Shown here: one piece after another, positions 21,366 to 32,953 of the stretch
Layout: every line of letters begins with the position of its first letter
How positions within the stretch are numbered: position 1 is the stretch's first letter
Assembly: GCA_029339505.1 (NCBI GenBank)
Contig: JAQISU010000025.1
Location: forward strand, 753,001 to 817,000
Length of the DNA: 64,000 bases
Reading direction: 5' to 3'
From: Unio delphinus
Lineage: Eukaryota > Mollusca > Bivalvia > Unionida > Unionidae
Translations under genes and position numbers: made by a program
Notes under the pieces: generated by a model
What the model was told of the DNA's origin: nothing
Databases searched by the model: none
The model's input: only the letters and a program-made list of their open reading frames with translations

Positions 21366-24147
21366 TTAATATTAATAATAATAATAACATAAATAAAAAT
21401 AACAATAAAACAAATAATAATAATAACAATAATAATAATGATAATAATAATATAATATTAATAACAACAACAATAATAACAATAACAACAACAACAATAA
21501 TAATATAATAATAATAGGGATAAACAAGGAAATTTCTGTCTACAAGATTTTCTATTACAAAATTAGCTAAGAAAAGATGCAAGAACACATCTGCCTTGCG
21601 TACCTGTGTGAGGAGGTATAGGGTAGTTGGGTGGCGCGCCTGGTTGATACTGCACCGCACCGGCTGGATACATATATCCACTGGGTGGATACTGTGTGAC
21701 ATATTGCTGATATGGATAGTGGCTCGGGTAGTATCCAGACATTGGATAACACTGTGCGGACAAGATAACCTGGGCAGGGGATGTCATAACATTGGTGCCA
21801 TATTCTGTCTGAGATGCTAGTGGATTTCCTGTTTGCTGTATTGGTTGGCCTGGTGCTGAAACAAACAACCATTTTTGTAAACCTTTTTCTTTATCTATTA
21901 CATTATTTTAATATAAACAGTGTAATCGTGTACCACCTTTATGAACAAACGACAATAATAATTAGGTATATATTTTGTGCAAGAAAAACATCCTAAAGAG
22001 TATACCGTATTTCTCAGAGATAACTGAACAGTTGTGACAACCCTTTTACCTCAATGTTTCCATCTAAACGTATTACTCATTCCTTTCACGAAAATCTCCG
22101 CTGCAATAAACAGACACTGAATCCGGAAGGGCGTGGGTGGTGGCAATGGAAATACTTGCTGCATCTAATGAAAATCCTACATTAGAAAATACGAGAGAAA
22201 AAAAGTATTCTTATTGGGAACTGAAATTGTTTTTACATAAACAATTCACACTATATATGTTGTTCCAATATTTTTCTATTTTCGTAAGAAATAAAACTTA
22301 CAAGCTAAAGGCATTTTTGTCGTCTTTGACGTCAACATTTTGTAGAATGCATTTGTTTGGGGTTTGAGTTTTTTATTGTTGTTTTTGTTCTAAGTTTAGA
22401 TACTTACTTACAATAATCAGGCCTTTCTCGGCATTTATTCTGTTCGCATCTTTTACAAGGCAAGGTATTCGGAATCCGTCAATTAACCATCCAATGCCGA
22501 CAAGTCCAAATGTAAAAAAGTACAGAATTCCCCAAACAGGTCTGTTGAGATAGAAATGGTGCAGACCAAGCAAACCGAGAGGAAACCACAAAACGTAAGC
22601 CTCATCTATGTACTTTCGGTTGTCTGGCCCGTTCTTAATAGCATTATTTGCCCTCTGCACTAGAATGCAAACCCTGAACCAGTCCACAATCCATCCGACA
22701 CCAAGCAAACCTAAGGTGAAGAAATATAAGACAGCAAATCCGATATTACCCAAGTAGAAGTGATGTGATCCTAACAGCCCAAGAGGACTGATCGTGAAAA
22801 CACAGGCAGCTCCAACAGATTTAAGCCGTATTTCGCTTGGGTCACGGGAGTTGTGTTCTTCTACCAGAGATGGAATTCGGAATAGGTCGATTAACCAGCC
22901 GATTCCAAACACTCCAAGTGTAAGAAAATATAGTACTCCAAGTCCTGGGTTTTTCAGATAAAAGTGGTGGAATCCTGAAAAAAGTAAAGTATGAAAACAT
23001 GACACTTCTTAAATAAAATCTATCGTATTCGGTTCATTTATTTTAATCGCTTGCGTCTCTTACCCTGTCAAGCTAATGCACAAATTTAACTACTACAAGT
23101 CGGCATACTAGGACATTATTTCAAAAGACATATATATTCAAAACGACATATTCTTGAAGACGGTTACTCTTTATTTTGTGAAAATAGATTAAGCCTGTTT
23201 GTACATTGGTAGGTAAGTTTGCAGAAAACTACTTCCGGTGACATCACACAGTTCTAATATACCGTTTCGCACTCATCAACAATGCGGACATGCGGATCAT
23301 TTAATTACACATCAACCATAAAGAATGTAAAATATAGGCTTTTCCGTTTCCGGTCAGGCTAGTGAAGCTAGTAATTGAACCAATTTTGTTTGTTAATGGT
23401 CTCATTTTTGCACAAATTAAACTACAACTCAGGAAACATGTATGAATAAATTTGTGTGTCGGGCATGACCTGAAATATATTTTTTATTTGATAGCCGCTT
23501 CATTCTACGTTTTGTACGTCCTAGTGGAATACGATTTAGTGCTCAGAATATGTAGGAAAATAGCACAAGCTGACGAAAAATGTAACCTCTTTCAATCATC
23601 CTATCGCGTGACTACGTATGACTTCCGTCAACTATTTGATGGAGAACATGGGATTGTGCTCTTCCATTTCCTTCAGACACAAAATCATTATTGTTCCAAC
23701 TGGAGTATTCTCTGCCTTTTCTGTGAAATATATTGAATATGTCGCTAAGACTGCCAATCATTTTCAATCACGAAAATCACTTTGCACCATCGCTTCTAAG
23801 GTTAAGTGCTTGTAACATTCTGGTATTTTGTTAGTCTTGTTATTTTGTTGTCCTCTGAGCTGGTAGGCATAAAGATAAAATCAAGATTTGGCAGTTGAGA
23901 TCCATGTATACTTTCGTTTGCAAATATTTACTTTTATTGGTTCGTAGTTTTGAACGATGTCACGCTCTTTTATTTCGGTGGTGTCAGATCAATAATGTAC
24001 ACTCAAGAGTCAGTTTAACGAGACTAAGAAGACATATTCTTCGGACACTTATTTACAACTAAAAGTCCAGTTTAAAAAAGTAGCATGTGTGTGTGCGTTT
24101 ATGCGATGGTGGTCGTGGTAACAATCAGCAATACTATATATAAGCAA

Positions 24148-24197
<50 letters not shown>

Positions 24198-24534
24198 GTC
24201 TGTCTGTCTGCTGTCTTTCATCAGGCATGGACCGGTCAGTGATAAAAATTACTTTGGCTTGCCTCATTGAGGTGCCAGGTTTGATTGCCAAATAACGAAT
24301 GTACTATTATGTTTTCACTGTAATTCATATAATGAAAACATCTGTTTGACTCATTTAAGCAGATGATTTCAATTTTATCCATGCCGGTCTGTATGCTGTG
24401 ATCGACTGCCATAAGTATGATCCTGTTGGCGATGACAATCATTTGCGCAACTAAACATTAAGTATTATATGCTGATCAAACGAAAGTTGGCCAGTAAGGA
24501 TGTTTTTTCGAGATGAGACTTAGTTTAAGAGGTG

Positions 24535-24577
<43 letters not shown>

Positions 24578-24962
24578 ACTACTACTATAACTTACCCAAA
24601 ATGCCGCACGGAAACCATAGCACATATGCATCCGAAAAGTTAGCTTTATTCCGTAGTTTGGGGTCTGCTAGTTCCTTGTTAGCCATGGCAACAAGATAGG
24701 GCATGCGGAATAGATCAATAAGATATCCTACCCCAAAAAGGCCAAAGGTAAAAAAGTACAGTATTCCAAAGCCAGTCCTCCGCAAATAAAAGTGGTGTGC
24801 CCCCAAACATCCAAACACAATCCCTAAAATATAGGCATCGACCACAGATTTCGTTTCTGCCAAAGGGACTCTAGTTGAGAAATTATGTCCTCTATTTGCA
24901 GCGAGACTATTTGCCATTCCCCGTTGATAGTGGCTTTCGTTTGAAATTTGTTGCTTTTCCAT
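20805..24962 (-). CDS. Gene A: protein with four TM2 domains and a PPPY tail, 440 aa
   Basis: Spliced from complement(24596-24962, 22408-22974, 21604-21855, 20805-20941), which totals 1323 nt. All introns are phase 1 with GT-AG ends. The ATG opens [10 protein letters not shown]; there is no clear signal peptide. Four TM2 domains (Pfam family of paired membrane helices) are marked by HHFYL at about residues 56, 125, 193 and 261. Each is followed by a G-x-G-[YW]-[LI]-[IV]-D-x-F-R motif, so eight membrane segments are expected. Residues 312-395 are rich in Pro, Tyr, Gln and Gly (several Y-P and P-P-x-Y-P patterns). The last 45 residues contain PPPYSE (426-431), which fits a WW-domain ligand of the PPxY type. 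TM2 proteins are little understood; a role in membrane sorting or ubiquitin-ligase recruitment is only inference from PPxY. Gene B is its tandem paralog. Confidence 0.9.
20942..21603 (-). other. Gene A intron 3 with (AAT)n at 21307-21515
   Basis: Phase 1 intron. The AAT array has a counterpart in gene B intron 3 at 38064-38205, so it predates the duplication. Confidence 0.8.
21604..21855 (-). CDS. Gene A exon 3: Pro/Tyr/Gln-rich tail
   Basis: 252 nt, acceptor gtttcag, donor GTACGC. It encodes [12 protein letters not shown] and then repeated Tyr-Pro motifs ([19 protein letters not shown]), resembling low-complexity cytosolic tails of membrane adaptors. No domain recognised. Confidence 0.88.
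22408..22974 (-). CDS. Gene A exon 2: TM2 domains 2-4
   Basis: 567 nt with acceptor tttcag and donor GTAAGT at 22402-22407. A second GTAAGT four bases upstream (22406-22411) would put the next exon out of frame, which fixes the donor choice. It has no internal intron although it holds three repeats of about 68 residues. The exon is very close in sequence to its counterpart at 39234-39800. Confidence 0.92.
22975..24595 (-). other. Gene A intron 1
   Basis: 1.6 kb with (TA)n at 24151-24194 and (CA)n at 24537-24575. The tRNA-like stretch at 24217-24290 (B-box-like ggtttgattgcc) is shared with gene B intron 1 (45060-45140), so it may be an old SINE remnant. No exon seen. Confidence 0.6.
24596..24962 (-). 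CDS. Gene A exon 1: start codon and first TM2 domain
   Basis: 122 codons plus one base. The donor GTAAGT occupies 24590-24595. It ends inside the next TM2 motif, so the intron splits GILG from FHHFYL. The polar N-terminus (residues 1-38) differs strongly from the paralog, whereas the membrane part is conserved. Confidence 0.92.
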
Positions 24963-24974
24963 GATGACAAAATG

Positions 24975-25200
24975 TCAACGGCTTACGTATGCATAAACGA
25001 TGCCCAACCGTTTCTTCTTATATGGGTAGCGGGATTGTAAATAACCAGTGTTTACAACGTCCTTTTAAAACTAGAACATCATTCTTGTTCATGTGACCCG
25101 TCACTATCGGGTGAGAATGACTAATAGTCGTAAGTTTTGGGTAACAGTACAGACCCTTATATTATCGTACAGTTGAAAACGTGACGCGAGTCTAACGAGA
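24975..25200 (-). promoter_or_regulatory. Putative promoter of gene A
   Basis: The block just upstream of the gene A start codon is shared with the region upstream of gene B and with a third copy at 46478-46726. On the minus strand it holds an E-box (CACATG), an inverted GAACA/TGTTC pair and a TATA-like TTTTAAAAGG at 25061-25070. A run at 25073-25102 is identical in all three copies. Promoter function is inferred from position (about 110 bp from the ATG) and conservation. Confidence 0.5.
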
Positions 25201-25309
25201 TAATTTATAAGCTCTTTGCATATAGGCACATACCTGCATGCAAGTACACGTGGTTACAATACATTCCATGTGTACTTGATAAAAACATAGTTATATTGTG
25301 TCATGTGTA

Positions 25310-25602
<293 letters not shown>

Positions 25603-25864
25603 TCCATTACAATTTAAATTAATTAATTTCAGCCACAATTTCCATTTTAAAAAGGCGCTCATCCCCTCCCCTGCTTTCTTTATAAGTTTATATTTACTTT
25701 GACAATCTTTTTCTTCAAACTTCATTATCAGAAAATTCCCATATAATCACCCGTTTAAGCGTGTTTGTTTATTTTGTTATTGATAGACCAGAATTCAAAC
25801 AGCAGAAACCCCAATGCTACGTCGGGGCCGTCTTTTCTTGTCCTTTATATTCTTTCCTTATTAG

Positions 25865-26270
25865 ATTCGGTGGTTTTGTCATTATATGATATTATATGAG
25901 GTAGATTCGACATTAAACATGGTGCTAATATATGGTATGTTTCCATATGTTATTTGTCACAGTTTAGACATTACGTGCTTATGTTTGGATATATCATTTT
26001 TCATTATAAGTCGTTGGTATGTCCTTCTATGTCGTCGTTTTCAATATGTACTGTGGTTTTATTAGTAAATAAGGGTCTTGCACACGGCAATCATATTGTT
26101 GTATGTAGTACTTTAGATATAGTATGATGCTGTTTGTGTCATTACATAATGTGGTTTTAGTGTTAACTATGTGCTTACAATCACGCGCGCGGTGTTTTTG
26201 ACATTGTATGAGGTAGTTTTGTCATTATGCCCGGAAGTTATGTCATTATGTACGGTCGTTTAAACAGTAT
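25865..26270. repeat. Diffuse degenerate repeats upstream of gene A
   Basis: Loose recurrences of a phrase like gttttgtcattatatg + nggt, many copies, strongly diverged. Similar text stands at 48597-48720 and 48960-49035 upstream of gene B. Confidence 0.5.
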
Positions 26271-26280
26271 TACTGTGGTC

Positions 26281-28243
26281 ACGTGCACTCCAATATGTCG
26301 AAAACACCCGTCCAGTTCCAGCCTATGCTCGCCATTAATCTTTCCGTCTTCTTCTCTCCGGATCAACTTTTTAATTCGTTTTCTTATATTTATATTCTTA
26401 TAAAAATTTTCATTTGTCTTTAAAATTCTAATAAACGTTTTTAAATGTGCTTTTTCACACTTACAAAGGTATGAACTTTGCTATTAATGTCCATTGTTTT
26501 ATTGCTAAAATACCCTTTGTTAAAAAAGTGACTTTTTTTGTCAACGATAGTGCCCTGTTTTATTGCCGAGATGCTCATTGCATCCCTTCCGCAAGAATCC
26601 TTATTACACACGGTGCTTGTTCTAAGATTTGTGAGATCTTTTCCTTTATAAATGTGTTTATTTTGGTAAAGCTTTTGGATATTCCTAAGTGAATTTTACA
26701 TTTTAATGTGTTGTAATTAAACAGGGCTCATTACATCATTCTAGATTTCCTTATTTACATGATGTTATGTTTTTTAAAATAGAAATTGCTAATTGTGACC
26801 TGACGTCAAGTAGAGAAATATATAATGTTGTGATTGTGAGGATATCGAAATGCCAGCGAGTATTGTCTCTAAAAATACAAGTGATTCTTGGATATAGACA
26901 TTCAACAAAAGACTGTTGACACATCAGCACTCCAAAACTTTTAACAGACACGGCACTGCATTTAGTTTTCAATTTCTTTGGAACTTTGACTGAAGTTTAT
27001 TTGGGAATTTATATTATTAGAACTTCTGTCTTTAATTCTTGGAGTATTTTGGGATTAAATTCGCAATACCGTAAGCTATTTTTTCTCATTGTCACTTTGT
27101 ATTTTAGAAAAATAAATTATTTGCTAAATCTTACAAATCTTGATGTCTTTCACTATTTTTTTTTCTATGTTACTTATTTTAGAGCATTTACTCGTAACAC
27201 CTAGTCACTGTGCCAAAAAGGAGAACAACATGCTCTCACTATCTATTATCTTGCTGTGCCGGAAGTGTTCCTGCAAACATATTTTTAGGACTAATTGCGA
27301 GAACACGTTATTTATGATAAACCTGGAGCCAACTAAAAAATTATCAAATACTTGAATCATAAAAACGCATGAATTTACGTGCCTGATTGTGATCTAGATA
27401 TTTTATGACTGTCGATATTTGTCTTCATGAAAAGTGTCTAGAACTCTGTGCAGAATACCTTAAATACATTGAACAGGAACAGATGAGATCAATTTTAATT
27501 TTTCTCAGACATTTAATCTGAAATATCAATACTCACTAAATTGGTTCATTGTCTTAAATTCTTGTGAAGGATTGAAAATAGGTGCAAATTCCTGCTGTCC
27601 AAGACAACTAAGACATGTACATGATGTATACAGGATAGTCTTCATGACACCATCATTTTATGTCAATGAATACCAATTGGGTTTTTCTTTTCTCAAAATT
27701 GTGCCTTGTGATATACTTAAGCCCTGAATTAATTTGAAAAGATTGGGAATAGGAATTCAAAGGATTTGAAAGTACATTTTATTGTAAGTCGAGACAGGAT
27801 AAAATTTTAAAGATGTCATGGCTACGCGAGAGCGTTTTAAAACAAATGCGTTCATCAAGCTGAATGATTATTTATTATTTCAAAATAAACATCACTCCTA
27901 TACTCATTTGAAATTATACATTTATGAAACAAACGTTTTTGTATCATCTAATGTTTTATTACCTGCAGGCAGATTATAATATTTTCTGCCATCAGAAAGG
28001 ACGACAGAGCAATATGCCGCATTATCACAATTTTGCTATCAATTGAGATAATCATATTTCTCACCCATGTGACAAAAATAGTTTATGCTACCCTTGCTTT
28101 TCGTATCTTCGTCCGGTTGTGGCAGTCATGGTGTCTATGTTTTAGCCACAGAACTTTTAAAACCTACTTTTTTAAACGTTATATGTTATCAGTATCAACA
28201 AAATTAAATATTTGTTGTTATTATCAAAAAGAATACCGGTATG
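26281..28243. other. Non-coding, nothing recognised
   Basis: AT-rich. A single match atatcgaaatgccag at 26842-26856 recurs as part of the 75-bp minisatellite unit at 28244-28695. Confidence 0.55.
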
Positions 28244-28695
28244 TTGATTAACTGTGACAATATCGAAATGCCAGTACCTGTGTTGTTCTTTTCACACGCG
28301 TAAAACTTGTATACTGGATTGATTAACTGTGACAATATCGAAATGCCAGTAACTGTGTTGTTCTTTTCACACGCGTAAAACTTGTATACTGGATTGATTA
28401 ACTGTGACAATATCGAAATGCCAGTAACTGTGTTGTTCTTTTCAAACACGTAAAACTTCTGTACTGGATTGATTAACTGTGACAATATCGAAATGCCACT
28501 AACTGTGTTGTTCTTTTCACACGCGTAAAACTTGTGTACTGGATTGATTAACTGTGACAATATCGAAATGCCAGTAACTGGGTTGTTCTTTTCAAACGCG
28601 TAAAACTTGTGTACTGGTGTGATTAATTGTGACAATATCGAAATGCCAGTAACTGTGTTGTTGTTCTTTTCACACGCGTAAAACTTGTGTACTGT
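28244..28695. repeat. Minisatellite, 75-bp unit, six copies
   Basis: The unit starts gattaactgtgacaatatcg and includes cacacgcgtaaaacttgt. Six copies have few differences, and one carries a 3-bp insertion. The minus strand is open for 232 codons (28204-28902) with a 25-residue repeat; 75 is divisible by three, so the open frame is not by itself evidence of coding. Confidence 0.92.
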
Positions 28696-30023
28696 ATATA
28701 CTGACCACTCCAATGCCTTCATTAACATGTTAGTCATTTGTTTCGTGGGTGATGGGTTAAGAGATGTCGGAAAAAATATTGTATGCTGTGATTTGAACTG
28801 AGACAAGGATATTCCATTCAATATTGTAACATATTTGTCTCCTTGCTCGATAAAGAGACAAAAATGTAAACCCTCGAATTGGATTGCCCTGTCGCAGTTC
28901 AAACCCCGGCGAGGATTATAGTATTCTTCAGCAGAATCTGATAAGTGAGGGGAACGGCATCTTTATTGCAGTGATGCCTGTGTCTAGATACTGATTGTAT
29001 TGCTAAATTAACTTTGAACATATTACCATTGTTAAACTTATAACCAGTCGACATGGTTTTTGACAGAATATGGATGGACTTTGGAAATAATGAAAGAATG
29101 AAAGAATTAGAAGCAGGAACACGTTTAAGAAAAAATATTAAGAACCTAGAAAAAATAACGTGTCTATCGTATTTTATTAAATTCCTTGTTTCGTAAGCAA
29201 ATAACGATTTGATGGAGTCTCTAAGGTCATTCAGAAAATGGTAGTTTTGAGCGTCTGAAATACAATGCTAATGAATGACCACATATTAGTAGCCTGACCT
29301 TCAAATCTACATTACTGCATGCTTAAAAGCTGGAGGGGGTGGGGGGCTCACTTTGAAATTGGCTGTCTAAGTGCCACCTGGATTATAACAGAACAAAACA
29401 TTCAGCTAACCTATTTTCAGAACCTCCAACATGTCTGCCTTTTGCAACAAATTAAGGGATTTCAGTACACGTCTCTGTGACACACTGACATACCGTTGTT
29501 GCTTCTATATGAATTTAAACTATAACAGAGGAGCTGTTGGCATAAAGGTCAGCGACAGGCTCGACCCATAATTTGACTCAAACCATAATGGACTGCATCT
29601 CAAGAACATTAAGATTCCAGATTGTCTGGAAATTTTATTGTGAAACTAATTTCTCTTAAAATATACTATCACGACCAGACCCAGTGCGTATCAGGAGTCA
29701 ACTGATCTGGTTAATGACAGTCCTCTAATTTCATCACAAAAGTACTTATACAAGGGCAAGAACTTTTCAACCCTATTAGATCTTTCCTAAATGCGAGGTT
29801 TTGGGTAATACAAGGAAGCCTTAGCAATATTTATCTATCGTAACCAGTCTGAATGATTTGATAAAAGGAACGATTATACTTTCAGCAAACGCCAACGAGG
29901 TGAAGCTTCCCTAAAAGAGTATGATCTTCTTTTCAGACTGGACTCTGTTTTGACTTGCCAAGAAGTGCGTAAATGAATAATATTGTCTAACCTACTTCTA
30001 CTGTTGTGTTGTAATATTTCACA
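28696..30023. other. Non-coding, nothing recognised
   Basis: No recognisable exon, RNA gene or transposon. Confidence 0.55.
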
Positions 30024-30625
30024 AGGTACTTATCTCATATAATCTACTTTGTACTATGATATTCCTCAAGGTAATGATCTCTTCTGACCAACAGGGTGAT
30101 GATATTTCTCTGGGTAATGATCTCTTCTAATCTACTTTGTGTTGTGATATTTCTCAGAATAGTGATCTCCTCTAATCTACTTTGTGAAATTTGCTTGGTA
30201 ATGATCTTGAATCAAACTTTGTTAAATTTCCAGCGTAATTATCTTTTCCAATACACTTTGCGAAATAACAATGAAAATGGTCTATTCTAATCTACTTTGT
30301 GTTGCGATGTTTCTCAGGGAAATGATCTCTTTTAAACAACTTTGTGGTGAGATATTTCTCATCTTAACGATCTCTTCTAATCTACTTTGTGTTATTGTAT
30401 GTCTTGAGGTAAAGAACTCTTTTAAACAACTTTGTGATGAGATATTTCTCATCATAACGATCTCTTCTAATCTACTTTGTGTTGTGGTATTTCTTGAGGT
30501 AATGATCTCTAATAATCTGGTTTATGTTATGATATTTCCCACGAGAATGATCTCCGCTATTAAAGTTTCTGAAATAGTGTGGGTAATGATCTTATTTAAT
30601 TCAACTTTGTGAAATTTCGAGCGTT
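30024..30625. repeat. Minisatellite, 45-bp unit, about 13 diverged copies
   Basis: The unit contains aatgatctcttctaatctac followed by tttgtgttgtgatatttctc. Two unit types alternate around 30310-30500, giving a 90-bp higher-order period. Confidence 0.85.
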
Positions 30626-31135
30626 ATTCCAAATCCTTCTAATTGATAATCCATTTTATTTATGGGCATTTTGTTGCAAGTTCGTCCTAGGTATCTTTGC
30701 GAAACAGTTTGACCCAATGTACAAACCAATCCACTTCTGAATAGACAAACTTAACAAATTCACTTCATTCATCTTTGTTAATATGACTATTTACTTAGTC
30801 ATTTCTTCTGTAACTAAGATATAAATGAATTAATCACTCTGTAGTTATCTTTATTTTGGAACATTATTGAGGAGAGATAATCTGGAAGTCGTTTGAAAAG
30901 GATTAGATTCCAAAAAGAGTCTTTATTGGCTCATTCTTACTTTATTTTCTCAAATATTTCAGAACATCATTGGGGCTCAGCAGTCCAGCATTGTGGTTTC
31001 GCTAGCCATGCTACATTTGAATTACTGAGTAGTATTCTTCAAACCGGGCAGGTATGATAACTTCAATTTTCCAAAAAAAAATACTGCTTTTAAACATAAA
31101 ATAACGTTTTGTAAGTTCAACGCTCTATTTTATGT

Positions 31136-31173
31136 TCATTTCATGTAGTGTTTGTTTCTATTATATAACTGCC

Positions 31174-31243
<70 letters not shown>

Positions 31244-31658
31244 TTTTTACGTTATTGGATGCAAGTTTTGTATTTAATTTCAAACGGCAGTTTTCCTATT
31301 TACTATGCATTACAACAAACAAACTTTATTTTATACCTTTCCTTTGTTTTGTTTTTTTACAAAGTTTAATTGAGCATACGAAGATTAGTTTAGTTACAGC
31401 GTTTGCATCACCTGACACGTCGTATTCAGCCAAACAATAGCGAACATTTAATTAAGAAAGGCGACAGAACGAAACAGTCTGGTAACATAAGCGCAATAAT
31501 CCTTTGTCTTCTATAATGTACCTCTTGTAATCTTAAACTACAAAATTATGATTAAAAATATGTTAAACTAATGGCCTCATGCAACAAAGACGTGATAATC
31601 GCACCTCTTTTGTTATCGGTAACGTCGCCTCACAGGCTGCTGGTTCGACGCACACACA

Positions 31659-31746
<88 letters not shown>
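31136..31746. other. Non-coding with (TA)n at 31177-31241 and 31661-31747
   Basis: No gene seen. The second TA array abuts the left arm of the Penelope-like structure. Confidence 0.7.
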
Positions 31747-31750
<4 letters not shown>

Positions 31751-32081
31751 AAAAACTGACAAACAACAGTGCAGAACTAGTGTCACTCTAGCCTGAGCGC
31801 TTTCGACTCCTAATGAGTCTTTATCAAAGGCAAATACAGAACATACACAAGACAGACAAGTAAAATACAAAAATCGTGTTTCTAGTTTCTTCAACTTGTT
31901 GCGGATGCTGTAAAATGTCAAAATCGATGACCCAAAGCGACACATATGTTATTGTATGTAAATTTATGTACGCGTAAATTATATCCCGGATATTTTGCAT
32001 CAGTAGTAAGAGGCTATTAAGCAAATTTAGAGAATTATTTAATAGAAAATGTGTCAGCTGGAAAAGATAATTACATTTGTG
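31747..32081 (-). repeat. Inverted repeat, left arm
   Basis: From tgcaaaaaactgacaaac to acatttgtg. Reverse complement of 32452-32787; the start abuts (TA)n. Confidence 0.93.
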
Positions 32082-32096
32082 CACGGCTGTCTTTTT

Positions 32097-32426
32097 CTAG
32101 TCTTCTTGGTTTAAACCACTTGGTTTCAACGTTCGAAGGCGTCGTATCCAGTAAGATTCCTTTTCTTTCCTGGTTTCGGAGCTCCAGTTGTGGTTGTGAG
32201 CAATTGCAATAAGTGTTACATCACTGAAGGTGTGTCCATGGGAGGAGAAGTGTTCTGCGACCGGACTTCTGTATAGCTTCTTTGTTATCCAATCAGATCT
32301 ATGAAGGTTGATCCTTTTGTGTAGCCTCTCAGTTTCTCCGACATACTGCAGGCTACAGATTTTACATGTGATGAGATAAATTACATTCTCTGTTTTGCAC
32401 GTTTTGTTTGGACCATGTATGTTTAG
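32097..32426 (-). pseudogene. GIY-YIG endonuclease domain of a Penelope-like element, C-terminal fragment
   Basis: About 110 codons without a stop, ending at TAG 32097-32099. It contains VIYLITC, CSLQYVGETERLHKR, LHRSDW, SPVAEHFSSHGH, KESYWIRRL and a final LKPSGLNQED. These fit the two Tyr motifs, Arg, His, Glu and Asn of GIY-YIG nucleases at the end of Penelope-like proteins. No ATG or RT domain precedes it; upstream the inverted arm begins, so it cannot encode a full protein. The open frame suggests a young copy. Confidence 0.82.
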
Positions 32427-32451
32427 TTTTTCTCTCTATTTCTCTTTTTCT

Positions 32452-32787
32452 CACAAATGTAATTATCTTTTCCAGCTGACACATTTTCTATTAAATAATT
32501 CTCTAAATTTGCTTAATAGCCTCTTACTACTGATGTAAAATATCCGGGATATAATTTACGCGTACATAAATTTGCATACAATAACATATGTGTCGCTTTG
32601 GGTCATCGATTTTGACATTTTACAGCATCCGCAACAAGTTGAAGAAACTAGAAACACGATTTTTGTATTTTACTTGTCTGTCTTGTCTATGTTCTGTATT
32701 TGCCTTTGATGAAGACTCATTAAGAGTCGAAAGCGCTCAGGCTAGAGTGACACTAGTTCTGCACTGTTGTTTGTCAGTTTTTTGCAT
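32452..32787 (+). repeat. Inverted repeat, right arm
   Basis: From cacaaatgtaattatc to gttttttgcat. Visible differences from the left arm include gtctatg for gtgtatg and gaagac for aaagac. Confidence 0.93.
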
Positions 32788-32873
32788 TTATCTTTATCAA
32801 TCCCTGACACACGTGATCCCTTGCTGGATCCAGTGCATTTGAAAGGACTGTTATATGCCATATGATTTGTATT

Positions 32874-32875
<2 letters not shown>

Positions 32876-32951
<76 letters not shown>
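32876..32951. repeat. (TA)n microsatellite
   Basis: Pure ta array of about 76 bp. Confidence 0.97.

Positions 32952-32953
<2 letters not shown>

Larger units (their letters stand above)
31747..32787 (-). mobile_element. Penelope-like element fragment between inverted arms
   Basis: Two arms of about 335 bp (31747-32081 and 32452-32787) are inverted copies of each other with few mismatches. The 370-bp spacer carries a GIY-YIG domain on the minus strand. On that strand the left arm is the natural 3' untranslated region; the right arm is a second, flipped copy. Tandem or inverted repetition of ends is known for Penelope-like elements. The reverse transcriptase part is absent, so this copy is truncated. 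Confidence 0.75.

Noticed and set aside
21286..21702. Leucine-rich 138-codon frame
   Set aside because: It reads through the (AAT)n array into gene A exon 3 in a wrong frame.
24217..24290. Intact tRNA gene in gene A intron 1
   Set aside because: Only a B-box-like segment is preserved and the same text is in the paralogous intron; more likely an old SINE remnant.
28204..28902. Six regular 75-bp repeats considered as a CRISPR array
   Set aside because: Units are contiguous with no unique spacers, and the context is an animal genome; it is a minisatellite.
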